Origin: Eubacterium oxidoreducens
GTDB lineage: Bacteria > Bacillota > Clostridia > Lachnospirales > Lachnospiraceae
Direction of reading: 5' to 3'
DNA length: 64,000 nucleotides
NCBI RefSeq assembly: GCF_900104415.1
Contig: NZ_FMXR01000005.1
Location: 62,001-126,000, forward strand
Shown here piece after piece: positions 1 through 7,368 of this stretch (positions within the stretch are counted from its first letter, which is position 1; every line of letters begins with the position of its first letter). The translations under genes and the position numbers were made by a program. The notes under the pieces were generated by a model. That model was not told the DNA's origin. It did no database searches and saw only the letters and a list, made by a program, of their open reading frames with translations.

Positions 1-563
1 CAAGTAGATATGGAACCGCAACAGCACCGATTTACTTAGGTCATGAGAGAGGATATGAATTTCGGGTCTATGCAGATGAGACAAGACCGCTTTTGCAGGG
101 AGCACGATTGACTGCATATGAACTTCAGTCAGCCGGTGTGAACGTGACCTTGATTTGCGATAGCGCTTCCTCTACCGTTATGCGTAATGGATGGATTGAT
201 GCTATATTTGTGGGGTGTGATAGAGTGGCAGCCAATGGGGATGTGGCGAATAAAGTGGGAACCGCGAATGTGGCAGCAGTTGCAGCAAGATATCATATAC
301 CGATGTATGTATGCGCACCGACTTCGACAATCGATTTGAATACTCCGACAGGTGATCAGATTAAGATAGAAGAACGACCGGCTGAGGAAGTTACCGAGAT
401 GTGGTATGAAAAAAGAATGGCACCGGATGATGTAAGAGTATATAATCCGGCATTTGATGTGACCGATCATGAATTGATTGCAGGTATAGTGACAGAGTAT
501 GGCGTTGCAAAAGCACCATACACGGAATCACTAAAAGAAATTATGGCTAAGAAAAATGCTTAG
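1..563 (+). CDS. mtnA: S-methyl-5-thioribose-1-phosphate isomerase, 5'-truncated by window edge
   Basis: Methionine salvage enzyme that converts methylthioribose-1-phosphate to methylthioribulose-1-phosphate in the cytosol. The reading frame is open from base 3 (Ser-Arg-Tyr-Gly-Thr-Ala) and runs into the window from outside, so this is the C-terminal half only. The segments CDSAS and [17 protein letters not shown] match the active-site region of the MtnA/eIF2B-alpha fold, where the Cys and Asp act in catalysis. The end ([12 protein letters not shown], then VTEYG) is the usual MtnA C-terminus. An internal TTG at 93 is not the start. The gene is followed after 31 nt by an Mrp-type ATPase with its own ribosome site. 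The family assignment is firm; the missing N-terminus cannot be checked. Confidence 0.93.
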   Translation, partial: SRYGTATAPIYLGHERGYEFRVYADETRPLLQGARLTAYELQSAGVNVTLICDSASSTVMRNGWIDAIFVGCDRVAANGDVANKVGTANVAAVAARYHIPMYVCAPTSTIDLNTPTGDQIKIEERPAEEVTEMWYEKRMAPDDVRVYNPAFDVTDHELIAGIVTEYGVAKAPYTESLKEIMAKKNA

Positions 564-594
564 CAATTGATAAAGAAAGAAGGAAATGATACAA

Positions 595-1443
595 ATGGCA
601 GAGAATAAGGAATGTGCAAGTGCAGGAAGCTGTGATAAGTCAAGTTGTGAAGGATGTAGCAGTAATTGTGGCGAGAAGCCGCAAAGCTTTTTAGAGGCAT
701 GTAATCCGTTATCTTCCGTAAAGAAAGTAATCGGAGTTGTAAGCGGAAAGGGTGGTGTTGGAAAATCATTTGTAACAGCATCTATGGCAGCTGCAATGAA
801 GAAAAAGGGATATGAGGTAGGAATTCTAGATGCGGATATTACCGGTCCATCTATTCCGAGAATGTTTGGAATCAAAGGCCCGGCAAAAGCAACAGAAGAT
901 GGAGTGTATCCGATTGCGACAGATGGCGGAATCAAAATCATGAGTTTGAATCTTTTGATGGAAGATGAAGAGGCACCGGTTATCTGGAGAGGACCGGTTA
1001 TTGCCGGCGCGGTAAAACAGTTCTGGACAGATGTAATCTGGGGAGACATTGATTATTTGTTCGTGGATATGCCGCCTGGAACAGGGGATGTACCGCTTAC
1101 GGTATTTCAATCTCTTCCGGTGGATGGAATTGTGATTGTGACCTCGCCGCAGGATTTGGTGCACATGATAGTAAAAAAAGCATATAATATGGCGGAAATG
1201 ATGGATATTCCGGTGCTTGGTATGGTTGAAAACTATAGCTATATGGAATGTCCGGATTGTGGTAAGAAGATTTCTGTGTTTGGAGAAAGCAGCATTGACG
1301 AAGTGGCAAAGAGTGTCAAGACGAAAGTTTTGGGAAAACTTCCAATCAATCCGTTATACGCACAAAAGGTGGATGCCGGAGCATTTGAAGAACTTGAAAT
1401 TGATCAGCTTAATGCTGCAGAGGAGATATTAGAGAACCTGTAA
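595..1443 (+). CDS. mrp: Mrp/NBP35-type P-loop ATPase, Fe-S cluster carrier
   Basis: 282-residue cytosolic ATPase of the Mrp/ApbC/NBP35 family, which binds and transfers Fe-S clusters. The N-terminus is cysteine-rich (CSAS-like spacing with CDKSSCEGCSSNC), as in many clostridial members. The deviant Walker A GKGGVGKS follows at about residue 48, then the DADITGPS switch and DMPPGTGD. A C-terminal CPDC pair probably bridges the cluster at the dimer interface. ATG at 595 is preferred to ATG at 586 because the GAAGGA ribosome site at 578-583 is 11 nt from the former and only 2 nt from the latter. No client protein is identifiable from the neighbours. Confidence 0.93.
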   Translation: MAENKECASAGSCDKSSCEGCSSNCGEKPQSFLEACNPLSSVKKVIGVVSGKGGVGKSFVTASMAAAMKKKGYEVGILDADITGPSIPRMFGIKGPAKATEDGVYPIATDGGIKIMSLNLLMEDEEAPVIWRGPVIAGAVKQFWTDVIWGDIDYLFVDMPPGTGDVPLTVFQSLPVDGIVIVTSPQDLVHMIVKKAYNMAEMMDIPVLGMVENYSYMECPDCGKKISVFGESSIDEVAKSVKTKVLGKLPINPLYAQKVDAGAFEELEIDQLNAAEEILENL

Positions 1444-1458
1444 TCGAGGGGGCTGTCT

Positions 1459-2067
1459 ATGATAATATTGGTAATATGGGTGATATTCGTTGTTATTTTA
1501 ATTGCTTCATCAGTAGCAACTAAGAATATAGCTGCGAAAACAAAGCAGCAGCAAAAGATGCAGGCACTGAAAAAGCAGGCAGCGCAGGTCAATCAGACGC
1601 AAGAGTGGAGCGTGAAGGAACAACAGACATCCGCACAAAAGAAAAAGACAGGAAAAAAACAAAATAAGAGTATGGCAGCAAAGGCCGCCATGACGAAGCA
1701 AAAGAATGCCGCGAAAGGAAAAAGTCAAGAAACTTCTTGGGCGAATCTGTTTGAAGAACCTGTTAAGAAAAGCAGTGCATCTGAAATTTTAGAAAGAGCC
1801 AATCGAAATGTGAATGAGGATTTTGGTAAGGATAAAACACTAGAACAGGCGAATGCAGCAGTAAATCCAGATATGGCCTCGACAAAAGAACGTAAAAAGC
1901 CGAATATGGAAGAAATTATCAAGCAGGAACAGATGCGGCTTCGAGAGGAAAATGAGGATCTGATGGCGACAGTTCGAGACCTTATGATTAAAGGACCGGA
2001 TACCAAAATCCGGTTTTCGCGGGATTTTGTAGCGGAAGGCATAGAAATGATTAATAAAGCGTTATAG
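1459..2067 (+). CDS. Membrane-anchored, lysine/glutamine-rich protein of unknown function
   Basis: 202 residues. Residues 2-18 form one strongly hydrophobic segment, probably an uncleaved N-terminal anchor. A long, highly charged region rich in Lys, Gln, Ala and Glu follows and is probably disordered or coiled coil in the cytosol. The last 40 residues (DLMATVRDLMIKGPD onwards, ending EGIEMINKAL) look folded and helical and may be the functional part. GAGGGGG at 1446-1452 is the ribosome site. It lies 15 nt after mrp and 20 nt before the next gene, so the three are probably co-transcribed. I do not recognise the family. Confidence 0.8.
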   Translation: MIILVIWVIFVVILIASSVATKNIAAKTKQQQKMQALKKQAAQVNQTQEWSVKEQQTSAQKKKTGKKQNKSMAAKAAMTKQKNAAKGKSQETSWANLFEEPVKKSSASEILERANRNVNEDFGKDKTLEQANAAVNPDMASTKERKKPNMEEIIKQEQMRLREENEDLMATVRDLMIKGPDTKIRFSRDFVAEGIEMINKAL

Positions 2068-2087
2068 CAGGAAATGAAGGTAAGGAT

Positions 2088-2630
2088 TTGAGAACAGTAC
2101 ATAGCGGCGAGTTGTTTCGCCATTTTAAAAATAAAATGTATCAGATTGTGGCGGTTGCTGAGCATTCTGAGACAGGAGAAGAATTGGTTATTTATCAGGC
2201 TCTTTATGGAGATTATCGTGTTTATGCAAGGCCAAAAGAGATGTTCTTAAGTGAAGTGGATCATGAAAAATATCCGCAGGTAACGCAGAAGTATCGATTT
2301 GAAAAAGTAGATAGAAACTCGATGATTGCGGATGAGGAGAAAAAGGAAAATCTAAAGACGGCAACGCAGATGGATGAAATGCATAGCCAAGAAGAGGCTG
2401 GCGAACAGGCGAATCCGCTGTTGCTTCGCTTTTTGGATGCACAGGATACGAACCAACAGATACAAGTGCTAAAAGAAATCAAAAATGAACTGACAGATCG
2501 ATTGATTAATGATATAGCAGTTGTACTTGACGTGGTTATTGAAGAAGGTCCGATAGAGGAACGATATAAGCAATTAAGCGTTTGTCTAGATACTAAGAAC
2601 CGATTTGAAACAGGCCGTTTTGGTCGTTAG
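2088..2630 (+). CDS. DUF1653-domain protein
   Basis: 180 residues starting at TTG, with a GGTAAGGA-type ribosome site just upstream. Residues 1-75 (HSGELFRHFKNKMYQIV, then EELVIYQALYGDY and RPKEMF) match the short DUF1653 fold found in many bacteria, whose function is not established. The C-terminal 75 residues (LLRFLDAQDTNQQIQVLKEI onwards) form a second helical part, perhaps a separate domain. The gene converges with the CYTH gene and the two stop codons overlap by 4 nt, so there is no room for a terminator between them. Confidence 0.8.
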   Translation: MRTVHSGELFRHFKNKMYQIVAVAEHSETGEELVIYQALYGDYRVYARPKEMFLSEVDHEKYPQVTQKYRFEKVDRNSMIADEEKKENLKTATQMDEMHSQEEAGEQANPLLLRFLDAQDTNQQIQVLKEIKNELTDRLINDIAVVLDVVIEEGPIEERYKQLSVCLDTKNRFETGRFGR

Positions 2631-3097
2631 TTGGACGAAAACGGCGCTGTATGTGCACTTAAATAAGAATTGGAATACCCTTTTTTGCCGGTGATTTCTT
2701 CCCCAAACCAGGACGGAGGTAAGTAGCGCAGAGCTTCTTCGTCGGAAGGAAATTCCACTTCGGCAATGATAAGTGGAGCATGGACACCTTCGAAAACATC
2801 CAGTTCAATTGTATAGCCCTGATCGGGGATAAGATATCTTTTTTTGGAGATGATATATCCGTCAGCTTTGGCTAAAAGATGTTCATAGCTTTCCTTATTT
2901 AACGGAAGGTTATATTCTTCTACGGCAAGAGAACCTTTGAATTTTCTGCCTTTATAAGTCATGTAATATTGATCGTTGTCACATCGGACGCGAATCGCAG
3001 GCGATGTATTTAAATAGCCTTGCGTAATCATGCGAAACGGATGCGATAAGGCATCGTTTGGTAAAGTGTCAATTAAGAATCGGCGTTCAATTTCCAT
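2627..3097 (-). CDS. CYTH-domain protein (triphosphate tunnel metalloenzyme family)
   Basis: 156 residues. It opens with MEIERRFLID, the EXEXK-like signature (here ExERR/K) that names the CYTH superfamily. Charged strand motifs follow, such as IRVRCDNDQYYMTYKG, VEEYNLPL, YTIELDVFEG and IAEVEFPS, which line the triphosphate-binding tunnel. Family members hydrolyse tripolyphosphate or thiamine triphosphate, or make cAMP. The short bacterial form with an intact tunnel is usually an inorganic triphosphatase, but the substrate cannot be told from sequence. It is transcribed divergently from the DJ-1 gene at 3174. Confidence 0.87.
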   Translation of the reverse strand: MEIERRFLIDTLPNDALSHPFRMITQGYLNTSPAIRVRCDNDQYYMTYKGRKFKGSLAVEEYNLPLNKESYEHLLAKADGYIISKKRYLIPDQGYTIELDVFEGVHAPLIIAEVEFPSDEEALRYLPPSWFGEEITGKKGYSNSYLSAHTAPFSSN

Positions 3098-3173
3098 GGC
3101 AATGATATCCTTTCATTTGCAGATTGGGGTAAGCCCCATTTGCTTCATTAAGTATAGCATAGGAGGAACAAAA

Positions 3174-3719
3174 ATGAAAAAAGCAGCAATTTTTTTGGCA
3201 GACGGATTTGAAGATGTGGAAGCATTGGCAACAGTGGATGTATTAAGAAGAGCGGATGTGATTGTGGATCTTGTGAATGTAGAAGGTTGTGAGACCGTCA
3301 AAACAGGAAGAGGAATCACACTTGTTACGGACAAGCGCCTAAATGAAGTGCGATTTGATGAGCTGGACGCTTTGATTCTTCCGGGTGGACTTGGAGGATA
3401 TGAGACCTTATTAAAAAATGAGAAGATTCACAAGGAAGTTAAGAGGGCATATGAAGAGGGCAAGCTGATTGCTGCAATTTGTGCAGCACCGGGAGTTCTT
3501 GGTAAGATTGGAATCTTAAATGGAAAGAAAGCAACCATCTATCCGGGGATGGAAAAGGAATTAGATGGCGCTATATATGTAAAGAATGAAGTGACAAAAG
3601 ACGGCAATATCATTACCGCACCCGGCATGGGCAAAACGATAGAATTTGCACTTGCAATATTAGAAGAGCTAGAGGATGCGTCTGTGGCAAAAGAGATTGC
3701 ACAAAGCATAGTTTTTTAA
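3174..3719 (+). CDS. DJ-1/PfpI family protein
   Basis: 181 residues with a flavodoxin-like Rossmann fold. ATG at 3174 sits 5 nt after an ideal AGGAGG; the frame is open another 48 codons upstream but with no ribosome site there. The DGFEDVE segment carries the conserved Glu, and AAICAAPGVLG carries the nucleophile-elbow Cys of the DJ-1/ThiJ family. The ending GMGKTIEFALAILEEL is typical of the YajL/DJ-1 branch. Members are described as deglycases, chaperones or redox sensors; which applies here is not decidable. A promoter for tig starts at its stop codon. Confidence 0.9.
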   Translation: MKKAAIFLADGFEDVEALATVDVLRRADVIVDLVNVEGCETVKTGRGITLVTDKRLNEVRFDELDALILPGGLGGYETLLKNEKIHKEVKRAYEEGKLIAAICAAPGVLGKIGILNGKKATIYPGMEKELDGAIYVKNEVTKDGNIITAPGMGKTIEFALAILEELEDASVAKEIAQSIVF

Positions 3720-3748
3720 TTGAAATTTACTCTAGGCTGTGATATAAT
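3720..3748 (+). promoter_or_regulatory. Promoter for tig
   Basis: TTGAAA at 3720-3725 and TATAAT at 3743-3748 are separated by 17 nt, with an extended -10 TG two bases before. Initiation would fall near 3755, giving a leader of about 95 nt before the trigger factor start. Confidence 0.75.
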
Positions 3749-3764
3749 GCCATTTGATTGTAGG

Positions 3765-3826
3765 CTACTTTGCGTTTGAGGCGACAAGGGCCTGTCAAAA
3801 ATAGGCTTATAATAAGCGGAAAGTAG
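3765..3826 (+). promoter_or_regulatory. Long hairpin in the tig leader
   Basis: CTACTTT at 3765-3771 pairs with AAAGTAG at 3820-3826. The helix continues inward to about 3778/3812 with a single G-G mismatch and one G-U pair. A smaller GGGCCT/AGGCTT stem lies in the loop. There is no U-tract, so it is not a terminator; the AGGAGG ribosome site follows at about 3836. It may be an mRNA-stabilising or regulatory 5' structure. Confidence 0.45.
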
Positions 3827-3852
3827 TTATTATTAAGGAGGATTATTAAAAA

Positions 3853-5283
3853 ATGAGTGTACAGGTAGAACAGTTAGAGCATAATATGGCGAAACTTACT
3901 GTGGAAGTACCAGCAGAAGACTTTGAGAAAGCAATCGAGTCAGTTTATCAGAAACAGAAGAGTAAGATTTCGATTCAGGGATTTCGTAAAGGAAAAGTAC
4001 CTAGAAAAGTAATCGAGAAAATATATGGCGCAGATATTTTTTATGAAGATGCTGCTAATCAGCTTCTTCCATCAGCTTATACCAAGGCTGCTACAGAAAG
4101 TGAATTAGATATTGTATCTATTCCGGCAATTGATATTACACAGATTGAAGCTGGAAAGAATTTGATTTTTACTGCTGAAGTAGCAACTAAGCCGGACGTA
4201 GAGCTTGGAAAATATAATGGAGTAACCGTTACGAAGATTGACTGTAGCGTATCAGACGAAGAACTTGAAGCAGAACTTCAGAGCGAAAGAGAAAAGAATG
4301 CACGTACAGTAACCGTTACGGACCGTGAAGTAAAAGATGGCGATACCGTAGTGATTGACTTTAAGGGAACCATTGACGGTACAGCATTTGAAGGCGGAGA
4401 AGCTGAAAACTATTCACTGGTAATCGGCTCTCATAGCTTTATCGGAGACTTCGAGCAGCAGCTGATTGGTAAGAAGAGCGGAGAAGACGTAGAAGTTAAC
4501 GTATCATTCCCGGAAGATTATCCACAGACAGAGCTTGCCGGAAAGCCGGCAGTATTTGCAGTTACTTTACATGAAATCAAAGAAAAGCAGCTGCCTGAGC
4601 TTGATGATGAATTTGCACAGGACGTATCTGAATTTGATACTTTTGCAGAATATAAAGAAAGCGTAAAAGAGACTGTTGCCAAGAGAAAAGAAGAGCAGGC
4701 AACAAGAGATAAAGAAGATGAAGCAGTAGCTAAGATCGTAGATAAGTCTAAGATGGATATTCCGGAAGCTATGATTGAAACGAATGTTCAGAGAATGATT
4801 GACGATTTTGGACAGAGAATTGCGCAGCAGGGACTTTCTATTGATCAGTATCTGCAGTTCTCAGGAATGGATCTGGATAAACTCAAAGAACAGATGAGAC
4901 CTGATGCGGAAAGAAATATCAAGAACACATTGGTTCTCGAGAAGATTGCGGAAGTTGAGAATCTCGAAGTAACAGATGAGGATGTTGAGAAGGAACTTGA
5001 AGAGACAGCAGCAATGTACAACATGGAACTTGCACAGCTTAAGGAAATGGTTCCGCCGGAACAGATGGAATCTGTTAAGAATGATATTAAGATTCGCAAA
5101 GCCGTTGACTTTGTTATGGAAAATGTAAAAGAAAGAGCAAAGGCTAAGACAAAGGCTGAGAAGGAAGCAGAGGCTAAGGAAAAAGAGGAAAAGCCAAAGA
5201 AGACAACTGCTAAAAAGACAACTGCTAAGAAATCTTCTACAACTAAGAAGACAACAAAGAAAGCAGATAAGGAAGAAGCTTAA
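3853..5283 (+). CDS. tig: Trigger factor with lysine-rich C-terminal extension
   Basis: 476-residue ribosome-bound chaperone and peptidyl-prolyl isomerase. The N-terminal ribosome-docking domain carries GFRKGKVPR at about 43-51. The FKBP-type isomerase domain spans about 155-245 (DGDTVVIDFKGTIDG, then FPEDYP). The helical chaperone arms run from about 250 to 430. The last ~45 residues are a low-complexity Lys/Thr/Ala tail with short repeats of the type KTTAKK, longer than in the standard 430-residue protein and resembling histone-H1-like tails. The gene has its own promoter and leader and ends in a terminator. clpP, clpX and lon follow, an order common in Firmicutes. Confidence 0.96.
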   Translation: MSVQVEQLEHNMAKLTVEVPAEDFEKAIESVYQKQKSKISIQGFRKGKVPRKVIEKIYGADIFYEDAANQLLPSAYTKAATESELDIVSIPAIDITQIEAGKNLIFTAEVATKPDVELGKYNGVTVTKIDCSVSDEELEAELQSEREKNARTVTVTDREVKDGDTVVIDFKGTIDGTAFEGGEAENYSLVIGSHSFIGDFEQQLIGKKSGEDVEVNVSFPEDYPQTELAGKPAVFAVTLHEIKEKQLPELDDEFAQDVSEFDTFAEYKESVKETVAKRKEEQATRDKEDEAVAKIVDKSKMDIPEAMIETNVQRMIDDFGQRIAQQGLSIDQYLQFSGMDLDKLKEQMRPDAERNIKNTLVLEKIAEVENLEVTDEDVEKELEETAAMYNMELAQLKEMVPPEQMESVKNDIKIRKAVDFVMENVKERAKAKTKAEKEAEAKEKEEKPKKTTAKKTTAKKSSTTKKTTKKADKEEA

Positions 5284-5316
5284 GAAGAATATTCCGGGGA
5301 TGCCCGGTGATAAGTC

Positions 5317-5357
5317 GGTGCTGCGATATGCCTTATGGTGCAGCACCTTCTTGTGTT
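5317..5357 (+). terminator. Intrinsic terminator after tig
   Basis: GGTGCTGC at 5317-5324 pairs with GCAGCACC at 5340-5347, followed by a T-rich stretch. The clpP promoter overlaps its downstream edge. Confidence 0.65.
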
Positions 5358-5360
5358 TTT

Positions 5361-5369
5361 TGATATAAT
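5361..5369 (+). promoter_or_regulatory. Extended -10 promoter for clpP
   Basis: TGATATAAT forms an extended -10 element (TG, one base, TATAAT at 5364-5369). No good -35 is present 17 nt upstream because that position lies in the tig terminator stem, so the extended -10 probably carries recognition. Confidence 0.55.
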
Positions 5370-5393
5370 AGAAATGTGTAGGAGGGTAACGAA

Positions 5394-5987
5394 ATGATTA
5401 CAAACAGTTTGGTGCCTTACGTCGTAGAACAGACAAGTAAGGGTGAACGTAGCTATGATATTTATTCTCGATTATTAAAAGAGAGAATCATCTTTTTGGG
5501 TGAAGAAGTGAATGAGACAACAGCAAGTCTTGTGATTGCACAGCTTCTGTTTTTAGAGTCGGAGGACCCTTCAAAGGATATCCAGCTTTATATCAATTCA
5601 CCGGGTGGAATGGTAACGGCCGGCATGGCAATTTATGATACGATGCAATATATAAAGTGCGATGTATCAACAATTTGTATAGGCCTTGCAGCCAGCATGG
5701 GAGCGTTCCTTTTGGCCGGAGGCGCAAAAGGTAAGAGAATGGCACTTCCGAATGCGGAAATCATGATTCATCAGCCATCAGGTGGAGCTAGAGGTCAGGC
5801 GACTGAGATTCAGATTGCAGCAGAAAATATCTTGAAGACCAAGAAAAAATTAAATGAAATCCTGGCAGCTAATACAGGAAAGCCATATGATGTTATCGCA
5901 GCGGATACAGAACGCGATTATTATATGGATGCGAAGGAAGCGATGGAGTACGGACTGATTGACAGCGTTATCACAAATCGCGAATAA
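5394..5987 (+). CDS. clpP: ATP-dependent Clp protease proteolytic subunit
   Basis: 197 residues, the usual size. It forms the tetradecameric serine protease chamber that works with ClpX, encoded next. The catalytic triad is intact: Ser101 in GLAASMGAF, His126 in MIHQPSGG, and Asp175 in TERDYYMDA, equivalent to Ser97/His122/Asp171 of the mature E. coli enzyme. The start is ATG with GGAGGG about 10 nt upstream. I see no CtsR-type operator before it, but the upstream region is short. Confidence 0.97.
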   Translation: MITNSLVPYVVEQTSKGERSYDIYSRLLKERIIFLGEEVNETTASLVIAQLLFLESEDPSKDIQLYINSPGGMVTAGMAIYDTMQYIKCDVSTICIGLAASMGAFLLAGGAKGKRMALPNAEIMIHQPSGGARGQATEIQIAAENILKTKKKLNEILAANTGKPYDVIAADTERDYYMDAKEAMEYGLIDSVITNRE

Positions 5988-6000
5988 TTTTTGATCTTAA

Positions 6001-6028
6001 GGGACAGAAGCCTGCAATAGGCCTGTCC
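6001..6028 (+). other. Inverted repeat between clpP and clpX
   Basis: GGGACAG at 6001-6007 pairs with CTGTCCC at 6022-6028, with an inner CCT/AGG. No T-run follows, so it is more likely an mRNA processing or stability hairpin than a terminator. Confidence 0.4.
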
Positions 6029-6082
6029 CTATTGCGCTATATTTAGCGTAATAGCTAGGAGAAACGAAATAGGAGAGAGTTA

Positions 6083-7366
6083 ATGGCAGGAAAAGGAAAA
6101 AACACGAATATCAAAATCCCTAGATGTGCTTTTTGCGGGAAAGCTGAAGCGCAGGTGGAAAAATTAATTTCGGGTCCGGCGGGGCAATATATCTGCAATC
6201 AGTGTATTGATATTTGCAAAGAGATCGTGGATGAAGAACTTTATGGTATGTATGAAGAAGAAATGTTTACGAGCGAAGATATTAATCTTTTAAGACCACG
6301 TGAATTAAAAGCTTTTTTGGATCAATATGTCATTGGTCAAGAACGTGCCAAGAAAGTGCTTTCGGTAGCGGTTTATAATCATTATAAAAGAATTTTGTCT
6401 GAACAGGAGACAGATGTGGAATTGCAAAAGTCCAATGTCTTGATGCTTGGGCCGACCGGTTCGGGTAAGACACTTCTTGCGCAGACACTGGCAAAGATTC
6501 TTGGAGTACCATTTGCAATTGCAGATGCTACAACGCTTACGGAGGCCGGATATGTCGGTGAAGATGTGGAAAATATTTTGTTGAAGCTGATTCAGGCGGC
6601 AGATTATGATATTGAACGTGCACAGCGCGGTATTGTTTATATTGATGAGATCGATAAGATTACAAAGAAGTCTGAGAATGTATCTATTACAAGAGATGTA
6701 TCAGGTGAAGGTGTTCAGCAGGCATTATTGAAGATTCTTGAAGGAACGATAGCATCCGTTCCGCCTAAGGGTGGAAGAAAGCATCCGCAAGCAGAATTGA
6801 TTCGTATTGATACAACGAATATCTTATTTATCTGCGGCGGTGCATTTGCAGGCATTGATTCAATTATTGAAAACAGAATGAATAAAAAATCAATGGGATT
6901 TAATGCAGAACTTGGAAATCCTGAAGGAACCAATCTTGGTGAGGTATTACAAGAAGTGCATCCGCAAGATTTTGTGAAATACGGATTGATTCCGGAGTTT
7001 ATCGGACGTGTTCCGGTAATTGTATCACTTGACGCACTAGATAAAGAGGCACTTATTAGAATCTTGACAGAGCCGAAGAACTCTTTGGTAAGACAATATA
7101 AGACATTGTTTGAATTGGACGGAGTAGAACTTGAATTCGAGGAAGACGCCCTCGTAGCGATTGCTGAAAAAGCACTAGAACGCGAGACCGGAGCTAGAGG
7201 TCTTCGAACAATTGTAGAAGATGCAACAATTGATTTGATGTATGATATTCCGTCAGAAAAAGACGTAACAAAGTGCCTGATTACGAAAGAGGTAATTGAT
7301 AATACCGGTTTCCCTCTTGTTGTTAGAGATGGAAAAGAAATAGAATATAAAGGGAGAGTAAGTTAA
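6083..7366 (+). CDS. clpX: ATP-dependent Clp protease ATP-binding subunit ClpX
   Basis: 427-residue AAA+ unfoldase. The N-terminal zinc-binding domain has four cysteines at 15, 18, 38 and 41. Walker A is GPTGSGKT at 123-130 and Walker B is IVYIDEID at 184-191. The loop that docks on ClpP, normally IGF, reads MGF at 271-273. The arginine-finger and sensor regions follow ([18 protein letters not shown]). A GGAGAGAG ribosome site precedes the ATG. Only 95 nt separate it from clpP, consistent with one operon. lon follows after 2 nt. Confidence 0.97.
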   Translation: MAGKGKNTNIKIPRCAFCGKAEAQVEKLISGPAGQYICNQCIDICKEIVDEELYGMYEEEMFTSEDINLLRPRELKAFLDQYVIGQERAKKVLSVAVYNHYKRILSEQETDVELQKSNVLMLGPTGSGKTLLAQTLAKILGVPFAIADATTLTEAGYVGEDVENILLKLIQAADYDIERAQRGIVYIDEIDKITKKSENVSITRDVSGEGVQQALLKILEGTIASVPPKGGRKHPQAELIRIDTTNILFICGGAFAGIDSIIENRMNKKSMGFNAELGNPEGTNLGEVLQEVHPQDFVKYGLIPEFIGRVPVIVSLDALDKEALIRILTEPKNSLVRQYKTLFELDGVELEFEEDALVAIAEKALERETGARGLRTIVEDATIDLMYDIPSEKDVTKCLITKEVIDNTGFPLVVRDGKEIEYKGRVS

Positions 7367-7368
7367 TC

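Noticed and set aside
3030-3173. N-terminal extension of the DJ-1 gene
   Set aside because: The ideal AGGAGG before ATG 3174 decides the start; the upstream part overlaps the CYTH gene on the other strand.
6001-6028. Terminator between clpP and clpX
   Set aside because: A stable stem but no T-run; read-through into clpX is expected.
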